From: Candidatus Thorarchaeota archaeon
GTDB taxonomy: Archaea; Asgardarchaeota; Thorarchaeia; Thorarchaeales; Thorarchaeaceae
DNA length: 41,635 nucleotides
NCBI GenBank assembly: GCA_004524595.1
Contig: SDOA01000021.1
Span: forward strand, 1-41,635
Direction: 5' to 3'
This document shows positions 18,187-25,833 of this stretch, one piece after another; positions within the stretch are counted from its first letter, which is position 1, and every line of letters starts with the position of its first letter. A program made the position numbers and the translations under genes. Under the pieces are notes generated by a model. The model ran no database searches, was not told where the DNA came from, and was given only the letters and a program-made list of their open reading frames with translations.

Positions 18187-18280
18187 CTATAAAAAGTGGT
18201 AGGCAAGAGGCAATTCTGAAATATTTACTTACGAGAACTGATTTTATCTCTCTCCGAAGAGATAATAAGCCGTAAGTAAA
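18187..18280 (+). promoter_or_regulatory. Divergent thiolase/acyl-CoA dehydrogenase control region with nested inverted repeats
   Basis: A TATA-like CTATAAAAA lies at 18187-18195 and could serve either strand (TTTTTATAG on the other). Downstream, towards the dehydrogenase, TTTACTTACG (18224-18233) is the exact inverse of CGTAAGTAAA (18271-18280). Inside this pair, TTATCTCT (18244-18251) is the exact inverse of AGAGATAA (18258-18265) with a 6-nt loop. If transcription starts about 26 nt after the TATA, the whole structure is in the leader RNA of the dehydrogenase. It could act as two operators, a cruciform or an RNA stem. The repeats are direct observation; regulation is inferred. Confidence 0.55.
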
Positions 18281-18300
18281 CGACCCAAACGGGATTGACG

Positions 18301-19503
18301 ATGGACTTTTCACTATCGGAAAAAGAACAAAAGCTTTGGGAACGAGCCAAAGCATTCACACTTGAACATATTACACCGCGTGCTCTTGAGCTGGATAAAA
18401 GAGATGACTTCCCCAAGGAAATTGTCCAGAAGGCGTATGAAGCAGGTCTCATGAACCTTCACATTCCAACTGAGGCAGGTGGACCAGGACTCTCATTATT
18501 GTCCGAAACTTTTGTTTCTGAGGCTACAGGATATGGTTGTGCTGGGATTGCTACTTCTATAATGTGCAACAACTTAGCTTTTGCACCTCTTGTGATCAGT
18601 GCGACCATAGAGCAGCTCAAAGAATACGTAACTCCTTTGATCACTGGAAAAGAAGCGAAATTTGGAGCATTCTGTCTCACCGAGCGAATGGCAGGCTCTG
18701 ATGCAGGAGCTGTTGCAACTAGGGCTGAACGAGACGGAGATGAATACATCATCAATGGTGTGAAATGTTTCATCACAAACGGTCCTCAAGCATCGCTCTT
18801 CACAGTATTTGCATCAACTCAGCCGGAACTTAAGACAAAGGGTCTCTCATGCTTTATGGTACCAAAGAGCAAAGCAACAAAGATTGGTGTCATTGAAAAT
18901 AAGATGGGACAGAAAGGATCAGTCCAGAGTGAGGTCATCTTTGAAGACGCGAGAGTACCTAAAGATTGCTTGGTCGGAAAAGAGGGTGATGGATTCAAGA
19001 TTGCTATGATAACTCTTGATAAAACTAGAGCAGGGATAGCAGCAATTGCAACAGGTGTTGCACAAAGAGCTGTTGATGAGGCAGCCAAGTTCGCAAATAT
19101 TCGACACCAGTTTGGTCAAGCAATTGGTAATTTTCAAGGTATCGGCTTCATGTTAGCAGATATGGGTGCACGAGTAGCTGCCGCAAGGCAATTAACTAGA
19201 TATGCAGCATGGATGGCAGATCAGGGAATGCGTAACTCAAAAGATTCTGCTTTTGCAAAATTCTTTGCTTCAGATGCCGCAATGCAAAATGCAACTGATG
19301 CAGTTCAGATAATGGGCGGTTATGGATATCTTAGTGAATATCCAGTTGAGAAACTGATGCGTGATGCAAAGTTGCTGCAGATATACGAAGGAACCAACCA
19401 GATTCAAAGAGTTGTAGCTAGCAGCAATATTCTCAAAGAGAGTGCAAACTTAGAGACAGGATTTCATGTTAAATATGAGGGACGAGATGCGCCTATAATG
19501 TAA
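18301..19503 (+). CDS. Acyl-CoA dehydrogenase
   Basis: This FAD enzyme introduces a double bond into acyl-CoA. At 400 aa it has the normal length. The FAD-binding block reads FCLTERMAGSDAGAVATRAE, followed by IINGVKCFITNG. The C-terminal block holds QIMGGYGYLSEYPVEKLMRD and YEGTNQIQR, where E363 aligns with the catalytic base of short/medium-chain enzymes. The ATG at 18301 is preferred to an in-frame TTG at 18295. It faces the thiolase across a shared promoter with nested inverted repeats. No electron-transfer flavoprotein genes are present in the window. A perfect hairpin follows the stop. Acyl-CoA substrate class is unknown. Confidence 0.95.
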   Translation: MDFSLSEKEQKLWERAKAFTLEHITPRALELDKRDDFPKEIVQKAYEAGLMNLHIPTEAGGPGLSLLSETFVSEATGYGCAGIATSIMCNNLAFAPLVISATIEQLKEYVTPLITGKEAKFGAFCLTERMAGSDAGAVATRAERDGDEYIINGVKCFITNGPQASLFTVFASTQPELKTKGLSCFMVPKSKATKIGVIENKMGQKGSVQSEVIFEDARVPKDCLVGKEGDGFKIAMITLDKTRAGIAAIATGVAQRAVDEAAKFANIRHQFGQAIGNFQGIGFMLADMGARVAAARQLTRYAAWMADQGMRNSKDSAFAKFFASDAAMQNATDAVQIMGGYGYLSEYPVEKLMRDAKLLQIYEGTNQIQRVVASSNILKESANLETGFHVKYEGRDAPIM

Positions 19504-19512
19504 ACTGGTGAA

Positions 19513-19541
19513 TGGTCATGTGTAACTCGTTCACATGACCA
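19513..19541 (+). terminator. Hairpin terminator after the acyl-CoA dehydrogenase
   Basis: TGGTCATGTG (19513-19522) and CACATGACCA (19532-19541) form a perfect 10-bp stem with a 9-nt loop, 9 nt after the stop codon. A pyrimidine-rich run (ATTCCTCTCATTTCTATTTC) follows. This is the strongest terminator-like signal in the window and separates the dehydrogenase from the nitroreductase gene. Confidence 0.65.
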
Positions 19542-19572
19542 ATTCCTCTCATTTCTATTTCATATCTAATTT

Positions 19573-20382
19573 ATGAGTTACTTACTTAAGAGGGAAGTAT
19601 TGAGGTCAACTCATCAAAGACTGGAGATTCCCAGCTTGGAAGATAACGAAGCTATCAAGAATATCAAGACCCGTCGGGCAATCAGAGACTATGATACATC
19701 AAGAGATGTGTCTGATGAGTTGATAAACAGAATCATTGAAGCTGGTGGTTATGCACCTAGTGCAGAGAACCAACAACCTTGGAGGATTATCGTTGTTCGG
19801 GACAAGAAATTAAAGGAATTCATTGGACAGATTGCAGTTGAACGAACAATCCTCTTGTTTGGTAGGGCGACACCAAGAGAAGAGTTAGAACGAAGACTCA
19901 GCTATATTGAATCAAAAGCTAGTCTAGAAAGAACAATTGACATCCTAATCTCAGGTCAAAGATTTGAATACATCAAAGGCAAGCCAGAAACCAATGGAGC
20001 GCCGGTTCTGCTTGTTCTAGCAGTGGATCAGACGCATGTTGGAAACTCCCAGCCAACATTGAGAGGAACAGGTGGAGTCTATGGATGGTCCGGTCCAAGA
20101 CATGCTGTGATAGCTGGCTCGATGATGATGGAGAATATGGCACTTGCTGCTGCATCATTAGGACTTGGAAGCTGTGTATCCTCAGTCCAGCTTGACCACT
20201 TTGATGATGTTGGAGCCATCTCAGAGAAACTGAATATTCCATTCCCGCATTGGGTACCTATTTTATGTTTAACATTAGGATATCCAAAATATGAGAGAAC
20301 TCTAGGTCCACCACGACAAGGACCTGAGGAGATTGCCTTTCTAAATAAATGGGGAGAACCTTTTGTTAAGGAGGAAAAATAA
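19573..20382 (+). CDS. Nitroreductase-family flavoprotein
   Basis: This 269-aa FMN-dependent oxidoreductase has the family N-terminus KTRRAIRDYDTSRDVSDE and YAPSAENQQPWRIIVVRD, where the Arg residues and the QPW segment contact FMN phosphate and ring. The C-terminal half carries MENMALAAASLGLGSCVSSV and the final strand LGYPKYE. Family members reduce nitro groups, quinones, enones or flavins, or act in cofactor and iodotyrosine chemistry, so substrate cannot be given. Its stop overlaps the start of the next gene (TAATG), and a strong AAGGAGG site lies just inside its 3' end for that gene. The coupling implies that it works with the V4R-like protein. Confidence 0.9.
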   Translation: MSYLLKREVLRSTHQRLEIPSLEDNEAIKNIKTRRAIRDYDTSRDVSDELINRIIEAGGYAPSAENQQPWRIIVVRDKKLKEFIGQIAVERTILLFGRATPREELERRLSYIESKASLERTIDILISGQRFEYIKGKPETNGAPVLLVLAVDQTHVGNSQPTLRGTGGVYGWSGPRHAVIAGSMMMENMALAAASLGLGSCVSSVQLDHFDDVGAISEKLNIPFPHWVPILCLTLGYPKYERTLGPPRQGPEEIAFLNKWGEPFVKEEK

Positions 20383-20930
20383 TGATGGACCTCGACATTC
20401 TCAGAAGAGGATTTGTCGCCTTCATTGACGGCCTATGGTGGGGTCTAAGAGATAATACAGGTGCGCTTTCAATGTATGAGGGTTACAGTGGAGGCTTTAA
20501 ACAGATGGGACTGGAGCTCGCTGAATCTAGAGGTGGAAAAGGACCTGAGAGAGCTGCTTCCATTGCAGGAGAGGTTCTTAACGCAATAGGACTTGACGTT
20601 GAAGTCAACAAAAAGGATATTTTTATCAAATCATGTCCTATCTGGAATCGAATCTTAGAGCGTGGTCTAGAATTTGCTTTTCACATTGAAGAGATATGTT
20701 GGAAACCGCTCTTAGAAGGTATAGCTGATAAGACTGAAACTGTGCCTATTATGGAGTCTGCACTTCGACTTATTCACATCGAGAGAGCTAAGGTGGATTA
20801 CAAGAAAACAAAGCTGAAGAAATCCAATGACAAAGGTGAGATCACAAAAGAAGAGTACACTAAGCAAATAGTTATTCTTGATGAAGTCATAGAGAATATG
20901 TCAAGATACGGTCATTATCGATTCGAATAG
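20382..20930 (+). CDS. V4R-like (4-vinyl reductase / small-molecule-binding) domain protein
   Basis: The 182-aa protein has the features of V4R-type sensor or binding domains: GGFKQMGLELAESRGG near the start, then LNAIGLDVEV, and the Cys-containing block EEICWKPLLEGIADK that matches the C-x(n)-G-L-L-E-G pattern of the family. The C-terminal 60 residues are charged and helical, possibly a coiled coil. The start codon overlaps the nitroreductase stop (TAATG) behind an AAGGAGG site; an adjacent second ATG at 20385 is an alternative. The assignment is by pattern and is tentative. V4R proteins bind hydrophobic or tetrapyrrole-like ligands, so it may present a substrate to the neighbouring flavoprotein. 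Confidence 0.7.
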   Translation: MMDLDILRRGFVAFIDGLWWGLRDNTGALSMYEGYSGGFKQMGLELAESRGGKGPERAASIAGEVLNAIGLDVEVNKKDIFIKSCPIWNRILERGLEFAFHIEEICWKPLLEGIADKTETVPIMESALRLIHIERAKVDYKKTKLKKSNDKGEITKEEYTKQIVILDEVIENMSRYGHYRFE

Positions 20931-20966
20931 AATGAACCTCTTTACATACATAGGCAGGTGAAGGGA

Positions 20967-22232
20967 ATGGAAACCTTAGAGAAGGCAGGATTAGCAGTCA
21001 ATTATAATAAAATACCAAGTACAAAACCAAAGAGTCTTCCTGAGAAGGTGTTCATCTGGGATGAGACCTTGAGGGATGGAGAGCAAACACCTGGAGTTGC
21101 TCTAACGATTGATGAGAAGATAGAGATTGCTAAGATGCTAGACGAAGTAGGAACAGCCATTGTTGCAGTCGGATTTCCAGCAGTTAGTGATGCCGAAAAA
21201 AAGGCGGTCACAGCCATCGCGCGAGAAGGCCTCTCAAGAACGAGTGTTGCAGCACCAGCAAGGGCGGTAATTCAGGATCTTGATGCGTGCATAGAAGCTG
21301 ATGTCAATGAGGTGCCAATCTTTATTGCAACATCTGATTTTCGCCTCAAGTATCAGCTAAGAATGACACGTGACGAAGTTCTCGACCGACTAGTTGAGTG
21401 TGTGGAGTATGGAAAAGAACATGGTCTGGTAATCGATTATATCGCTGAGGATTCAACAAGGAGTGATATGGAATTCCTCTGTCAAGCTTATCGAGCTGCA
21501 ATCGATGCGGGTGCTGACAAGATATGTGTGGCAGATACTGTGGGATTTGTCCGCCCAGAAGTCATGAAACATATAGTACGAGAGATTAAAACTCGTCTAT
21601 GGACTGATAGCAAATACAAAGTCCCAATGTCGGTTCATTGTCATGATGATTTTGGTCTTGCAACCGCAAATACCCTAGCTGCCATTGAAGAAGGGATAAC
21701 CTATCCTCAAGTCTGTGTCAATGCTTACGGTGAAAGAGCTGGTAACGCAGCATTCGAAGAGGTTGTCATGTCTCTTGAGGAGCTATATGGGATAGACACA
21801 GGAATTAAAACAGAGAAGCTCTATCAGCTCTCCAGATTAGTAGAGAGAAATTTCATTATACCTCTACCATTGCATAAAGCAATAAGTGGTGATAATGCAT
21901 TTACTCATTCTAGCGGTATTCATTCACATGGTCAACTTACGCATTCAATGACCTACGAGCCAATCAGTCCAACATTAGTAGGTCGGAGTAGAGAATTTCA
22001 TTTAGGAAAATTCGTGGGTAGGCATTTTGTTGAATACCTTCTGAAGATGGGAGGAATCAGTGCTACTCCAGAGCAGGCTCGTGAGATCACTGAGAGAGTA
22101 AAGAAGACTCATGAAGACCAGAAGAAACTCCAATCTCATGTCGCCTTCGAGAACATCAAAAACAGTCTCAAATCTCTTAGAACAGGAGTCTCAGAAAGGG
22201 AATTCTGGGCAATTGTCTTTGATGTGGTCTAA
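20967..22232 (+). CDS. Homocitrate synthase / 2-isopropylmalate synthase-family (DRE-TIM) acyltransferase
   Basis: The enzyme condenses acetyl-CoA with a 2-oxoacid. Visible motifs are DETLRDGEQTPGV (metal and substrate site), VHCHDDFGLATANTLAA (metal-binding His pair), GERAGNAAFEEV and HSSGIHSHG. At 421 aa it has the catalytic TIM barrel and a short helical subdomain but lacks the C-terminal leucine-type regulatory domain. It is thus closer to homocitrate, Re-citrate or AksA-type synthases than to LeuA. The ATG at 20967, six nt after AGGTG, is chosen over a GTG at 20958. It sits 36 bp after the V4R-like gene and is likely co-transcribed. The oxoacid (oxoglutarate, oxaloacetate or other) is not resolved by eye. 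Confidence 0.88.
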   Translation: METLEKAGLAVNYNKIPSTKPKSLPEKVFIWDETLRDGEQTPGVALTIDEKIEIAKMLDEVGTAIVAVGFPAVSDAEKKAVTAIAREGLSRTSVAAPARAVIQDLDACIEADVNEVPIFIATSDFRLKYQLRMTRDEVLDRLVECVEYGKEHGLVIDYIAEDSTRSDMEFLCQAYRAAIDAGADKICVADTVGFVRPEVMKHIVREIKTRLWTDSKYKVPMSVHCHDDFGLATANTLAAIEEGITYPQVCVNAYGERAGNAAFEEVVMSLEELYGIDTGIKTEKLYQLSRLVERNFIIPLPLHKAISGDNAFTHSSGIHSHGQLTHSMTYEPISPTLVGRSREFHLGKFVGRHFVEYLLKMGGISATPEQAREITERVKKTHEDQKKLQSHVAFENIKNSLKSLRTGVSEREFWAIVFDVV

Positions 22233-22241
22233 GAAACACAC

Positions 22242-23006
22242 CTAGACTTTGAGCCGCTTTGCTGATCTACTTCGCATGAATACTCCTACATCCATGAGAA
22301 TCACTCCAAAGAGAAACAATAGACCAAAGTAGGTCAGGACCTGTATCTCCAAAGTCTGTGTTGCTGGATTGAGACCTGAGAGCCAGTGATTCATCATTAA
22401 GAAATAAATCACTTGAATTACAAGAAAGACGGATGCGACTACCAGCGCAAATTGAATGCCTGTTCTGAATGTTAATGTGGCGGCTGATATCTTTTGTGTG
22501 AGAATATTCATATCTTTTGACGAGCCCTCAATTCGTACGAATCTGCCTAAAGACACTTGTTCAGCTACAAATTCATCAACTTGGCTCTTGTCAAGATTAG
22601 AGAGAGGGGCGATGATATAGACAGCCCTGATAAATTTCATAGCGGCTCCCCCACTCAAGAGAGTGAGGACTGCAACAACAAGAAACACTACAGCTATGTT
22701 CCAAAGAGTGAACATTGCTAAGACAATAATCAAAACTGCAAACATACAAATGATTTCGCCAAGGCCACCTGCACTCTCGACTCCACCTTCAAAGAGAAAT
22801 CCAAGACGTCTCATTATTCCCAAATTTATCCAAGTTCCATAATATTCGTCATCCGATATACCAATGAGCCTTTTTGCAGACTCACCGACTTGTTGTCGTT
22901 TCCCACCATAAACAGTGATGGACACCTTAGGGATAGTAGTTGTTCTAGAAGCATCATTATGCGTGCTCAATATCAAACCCACCTTGCTCTCATTATATGC
23001 CATCAT
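22242..23006 (-). CDS. Hypothetical four-helix membrane protein
   Basis: I do not recognise this 254-aa protein. The first 80 residues are soluble, with an 'ISDDEYYGTWINLGIMRR' stretch. Two adjacent TM helices (about 85-105 and 108-128, IICMFAVLIIVLAMFTLWNIA) follow. A cytosolic segment (LDKSQVDEFVAEQVSLGRFVRIEG) comes next, then two more TM helices (about 180-205 and 222-242) and a basic tail (RSRSAKRLKV). The gene ends 9 bp from the convergent homocitrate-type synthase and diverges from the methyltransferase. The start could be either of two adjacent ATGs (23006 or 23003). No functional inference is justified. Confidence 0.75.
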   Translation of the reverse strand: MMAYNESKVGLILSTHNDASRTTTIPKVSITVYGGKRQQVGESAKRLIGISDDEYYGTWINLGIMRRLGFLFEGGVESAGGLGEIICMFAVLIIVLAMFTLWNIAVVFLVVAVLTLLSGGAAMKFIRAVYIIAPLSNLDKSQVDEFVAEQVSLGRFVRIEGSSKDMNILTQKISAATLTFRTGIQFALVVASVFLVIQVIYFLMMNHWLSGLNPATQTLEIQVLTYFGLLFLFGVILMDVGVFMRSRSAKRLKV

Positions 23007-23084
23007 TGGTTTTAATACTTGGCATTATTGAAGATTCTCTGTTAGACCGATTCACTTTTCCATGTATCAAACGTGATCTTAATC

Positions 23085-23795
23085 ATGTCTGATCCATGGA
23101 ATGAGATTATGAGAGATGCTGCAAAAGGGATTAGGGGCGAGTATGTCATCGAAAGAGATGATGGTCGAGAAGAAACACTTGCAGTAATGGATTACAATAC
23201 ATCTCTTCTAGAATGGAGCGAACCTGAGCGTCTTGGTATCCAGCATGTACGGGGGAGAGTGCTTGATATTGGATGCGGTGCTGGTAGAGTTGCATTATAT
23301 CTTCAAAATCAAGGATATGAGGTTGTAGGTATTGATTTGTCTCCAGGAGCAATAGAAGCCTGTATTTTAAGGGGCGTGCAACACGCACAGGTCATGTCTG
23401 TCGATCATGTTGATTTTCTTGCTGCTTCCTTTGACACAGTTATCATGTATGGCAATAACTTTGGTCTATCCGGAGAGGATAGTAAGATTGCATCTATGTT
23501 GGTGAAGCTCCACAAAATCACAACAGAAGAGGGAATAATAATCGCAGGAAGTGCAGATGTTGAGAGAACTGATGACCAATCACACCTTGCATATCACAAA
23601 AGAAATCTGGATAGGAATAGACCAAAAGGTCTCATTCGATTGAGAGTCAAATATAAGAGTCTCATTGGCGATTGGCGTGAATTACGATTAGCCAGTCCCC
23701 AAGAAATGCGTACACTAGCAGAGAGTGCCGGGTGGAAACTTTCAAGAGTCTATGATGAAGGAGGCTCATTTGTTGGAATTCTCTCGAAGTGGTGA
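23085..23795 (+). CDS. Class I SAM-dependent methyltransferase
   Basis: This is a 236-aa Rossmann-fold methyltransferase. Motif I is VLDIGCGAGRVALYLQNQGY, the acidic residue for the SAM ribose is in VVGIDLSPGAIEA, and motif IV is around SFDTVIMYGNNFGL. The ATG at 23085 gives MSDPWNEI; an in-frame GTG at 23073 is less likely. Its substrate is unknown, since the family includes small-molecule and protein methyltransferases. GGTGA at its stop is also the ribosome-binding site of the next gene, so translation of the gamma-carbonic-anhydrase-like protein is coupled to it. Confidence 0.9.
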   Translation: MSDPWNEIMRDAAKGIRGEYVIERDDGREETLAVMDYNTSLLEWSEPERLGIQHVRGRVLDIGCGAGRVALYLQNQGYEVVGIDLSPGAIEACILRGVQHAQVMSVDHVDFLAASFDTVIMYGNNFGLSGEDSKIASMLVKLHKITTEEGIIIAGSADVERTDDQSHLAYHKRNLDRNRPKGLIRLRVKYKSLIGDWRELRLASPQEMRTLAESAGWKLSRVYDEGGSFVGILSKW

Positions 23796-23800
23796 ATGTC

Positions 23801-24334
23801 ATGACCATATATGCACTAGGAGATAAGATACCTGAGATAGCGGTCTCAGCCTATATTCATCCACAGGCATCAATTATAGGCGATGTGAAAATCGGTAGCA
23901 GAGTCTTTGTAGCTCCAATGGTATCGATAAGAGGTGATCGAGGATCAATAATTATCGGCGATGAAACCAATATTCAAGATGGGGTTGTCATTCACTCTGA
24001 CCCAAGATTCGTCACAAAGATTGGAAGGAGAGTGAACATTGGTCATAATGCATCTATTCATTCTGAAGAGATTGAAGATCATGCGGCAATTGGTATGGGC
24101 GCCGTTTTGATGTTAGGAAGCAAGGTTGCGGAAGGTGCATTAATAGGGAACTGTGCTTTGCTTCATGACAGAACGATCACCGAACCGTACAAAGTCTATG
24201 CAGGAGTTCCAGCAAAATACATGCGAGACCTAAATCCAGACGACCCGACGATGAGAGCCATTAGCATTTATGTAGATTCATATATTGAGAATGCCGAGTT
24301 CTATCCGGGAAATATTCGAGTTATCGATGAATAA
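23801..24334 (+). CDS. Gamma-carbonic-anhydrase-like hexapeptide-repeat protein
   Basis: The 177-aa left-handed beta-helix protein contains repeated hexapeptides (IIGDVKIGSRVFVAPMVSI and onwards). The three zinc-ligand histidines of gamma-carbonic anhydrases are kept: H65 in VVIHSD, then H82 and H87 in GHNASIH, with the same five-residue spacing as in Cam. Reversible CO2 hydration is therefore plausible, though many homologues (CaiE/PaaY/YrdA types) have other or weak activity. The C-terminal helix VYAGVPAKYMRDL packs on the trimer. The ATG at 23801 is preferred over GTG at 23789, because GGTGA is 5 nt upstream, inside the methyltransferase stop. Confidence 0.9.
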   Translation: MTIYALGDKIPEIAVSAYIHPQASIIGDVKIGSRVFVAPMVSIRGDRGSIIIGDETNIQDGVVIHSDPRFVTKIGRRVNIGHNASIHSEEIEDHAAIGMGAVLMLGSKVAEGALIGNCALLHDRTITEPYKVYAGVPAKYMRDLNPDDPTMRAISIYVDSYIENAEFYPGNIRVIDE

Positions 24335-24398
24335 TGTGCCACATTCCATAGCTTTATCAATATAATTAACAATAGTTATTATATAGATAGTGATGTAA

Positions 24399-24671
24399 AT
24401 GTTGTTACAAGGAACAATAGTATCTACACAGCTTGGCAGCTTTGGAAAGGATGAGATTGTCTATGGGTATATAGGGATAAAGACTGCAGATGGAAAACAA
24501 ATTGCGGTCAAGGTGGATTCCTATACAGACTACGAGACCCTGGAACTAAACAGTGATGTGATTATAGAGGCAGTAAATCTTGGATCTACAGAAATTATTG
24601 TTGCAAGGAAGATAAGCCTTAACGCAGATCTGGTTAGTCATTCAGAACGAGATGCGGCAGTAATTGCATGA
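24399..24671 (+). CDS. Small hypothetical beta-rich protein (90 aa)
   Basis: Unrecognised. The sequence predicts a small beta barrel: GTIVSTQLGSF, IVYGYIGIKTADGKQIAVKV, NSDVIIEAVNLGSTEIIVARKI, with a polar tail. An OB-like or similar nucleic-acid- or protein-binding barrel is possible. The upstream 64 bp are very AT-rich (TATTATATAG at 24377-24386), consistent with a promoter and a very short leader. No ribosome-binding site is evident before the ATG at 24399. Confidence 0.65.
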   Translation: MLLQGTIVSTQLGSFGKDEIVYGYIGIKTADGKQIAVKVDSYTDYETLELNSDVIIEAVNLGSTEIIVARKISLNADLVSHSERDAAVIA

Positions 24672-24792
24672 TACAGTCAACAGGCTACTCATCCTCAAAG
24701 ATTGAGAGTGCCTGCTCATCTTAGGAAATCTCAGCTAGATTTTTAGCATTAAAAGTCCATGTAAGATTAATCACGAGTAGGACGATATATTA

Positions 24793-25167
24793 ATGCCAAA
24801 GCTTCAATTGAGATACTTCTGTTATGTCTGTGGACATCAAAATGATCTTGCCTTAGATATGCCCTTAGCACCAAATATGAGTAGAGAGGAGATAAAATGC
24901 CCCAATTGTGAGGATGTAACTAATCTGCTCCTTACAGCTTGTCCCCATTGTAAAAATGCATTCAAGTACTTCTTATCAGACCTGGATTTTCCTAAAGAAA
25001 TCTTCTCATTATCAGAGGTCTATGTGAAACTCATTGATGGCATAAAGAAAAGCCTCAAGGATGTAGTTGAGGACTTCAACGTACCATTACCGAAAAGATG
25101 GTCAGTCAAACTTGAGTGCCGATGTGGAGAAGAATATGCCGCTGAGATACCTCTACCTCAACAATAA
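24793..25167 (+). CDS. Small multi-zinc-ribbon protein
   Basis: The 124-aa protein has three Cys pairs spaced for zinc: CYVCG (residues 10-14), CPNC (about 37-40) and CPHC (about 51-54), with a further CRC near the C-terminus in ECRCGEEY. The middle is helical. The family is unknown to me. Such proteins commonly act in nucleic-acid or protein complexes. It stands alone after an intergenic stretch with AT-rich promoter-like sequence (GATATATTA just before the ATG) and ends 13 bp from the convergent OsmC gene. Function is not assigned. Confidence 0.75.
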   Translation: MPKLQLRYFCYVCGHQNDLALDMPLAPNMSREEIKCPNCEDVTNLLLTACPHCKNAFKYFLSDLDFPKEIFSLSEVYVKLIDGIKKSLKDVVEDFNVPLPKRWSVKLECRCGEEYAAEIPLPQQ

Positions 25168-25180
25168 ACACCAAGACACA

Positions 25181-25633
25181 CTAGTCTTCAACAATTATCT
25201 CATAATCCAGATGAACAGGACATTTCATCGAGTTTGACACAACACAATAACGATGCGCTCTTTCAGCAGCTTTTCCCATTCGTTTCTTGTTCTTTTGTGA
25301 AGATACAACGATTCTTGGACACAGTGTAATCTGGTCAAACTCCCAACCATACTCGCCCATTTTAAGTGTGCCAACTGCCTTGACTCTAAATGATGTGAAC
25401 TCAGCATGAAATCGTGTTGCCACGCCAGAGAGTGAAGCGCCATAACATGCTACTGCTGATGCGACAAAGAGGTCTTCAGGAGACAGTATTTCTTTGGGGC
25501 TGTCTGGCCAAAAGTCAGATGGAGTTGCAACTTCAAAGTTAGGTTTTCCTTCGATCTCGATGGAAACTATCTTATCTCTAATCCAACGACTGACCATTTC
25601 ATACTTGTGTTCGTTAGTCTCGTTATTTGACAT
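25181..25633 (-). CDS. OsmC/Ohr-family protein
   Basis: This 150-aa alpha/beta protein belongs to the OsmC family of thiol-dependent hydroperoxide reductases. The two active cysteines are in the expected settings: SAVACYGASLSGV on the central helix, and HRYCVVSNSMKCPVHL near the end, where classical members have H-x-x-C-P-V-S. An extra Cys (MKCPV) lies five residues later. The conserved Arg and Glu can be sought around EVATPSDFWPD and SPEDLFVASA. Peroxide or organic hydroperoxide removal is known for the family; some archaeal and thermophilic homologues have uncertain roles. It is monocistronic, transcribed away from the structured element at 25735-25825. Confidence 0.88.
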   Translation of the reverse strand: MSNNETNEHKYEMVSRWIRDKIVSIEIEGKPNFEVATPSDFWPDSPKEILSPEDLFVASAVACYGASLSGVATRFHAEFTSFRVKAVGTLKMGEYGWEFDQITLCPRIVVSSQKNKKRMGKAAERAHRYCVVSNSMKCPVHLDYEIIVED

Positions 25634-25734
25634 AACTCGCTCAATTTTCTAATATTGAATAGCATTTTGTTTGAGGAAGATTTCAGAAATTAACCGAGAG
25701 TGATGCTTATTAGGAACATTGCGCATTATCTACA

Positions 25735-25825
25735 TGGTGGTCAGGACGCTCGTTGGGCATACTTTTCTGTAACATGCCCTCATAACTCCCCCCCTTACCA
25801 TTTGCCCATCTTGCCCTGATCACCA
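25735..25825 (-). other. GC-rich structured element (candidate ncRNA or 3'-UTR structure)
   Basis: TGGTGGTCAGG (25735-25745) pairs with CCTGATCACCA (25815-25825), 10 of 11 positions with one G-U. Inside is a second hairpin, GGGCAT (25755-25760) with ATGCCC (25774-25779). The 91-nt element is about 53% GC, well above its AT-rich flanks, and has a run of seven C. It begins 8 nt after the stop of the HEAT-repeat gene on the minus strand. It has no T-tract and no clear target-site duplication. A small open frame crosses it, but the base composition and the closing stem fit a structured RNA better. Identity is unknown. Confidence 0.35.
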
Positions 25826-25833
25826 CTAAATCT

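Noticed and set aside
24693..24706. Small CTCAA/TTGAG hairpin after the small beta-rich gene
   Set aside because: Only 5 bp with a 3-nt loop and no adjacent T-run; too weak to call a terminator.
25735..25825. MITE or insertion-sequence remnant
   Set aside because: Terminal pairing is present, but no target-site duplication or transposase trace is visible; kept only as a structured element.
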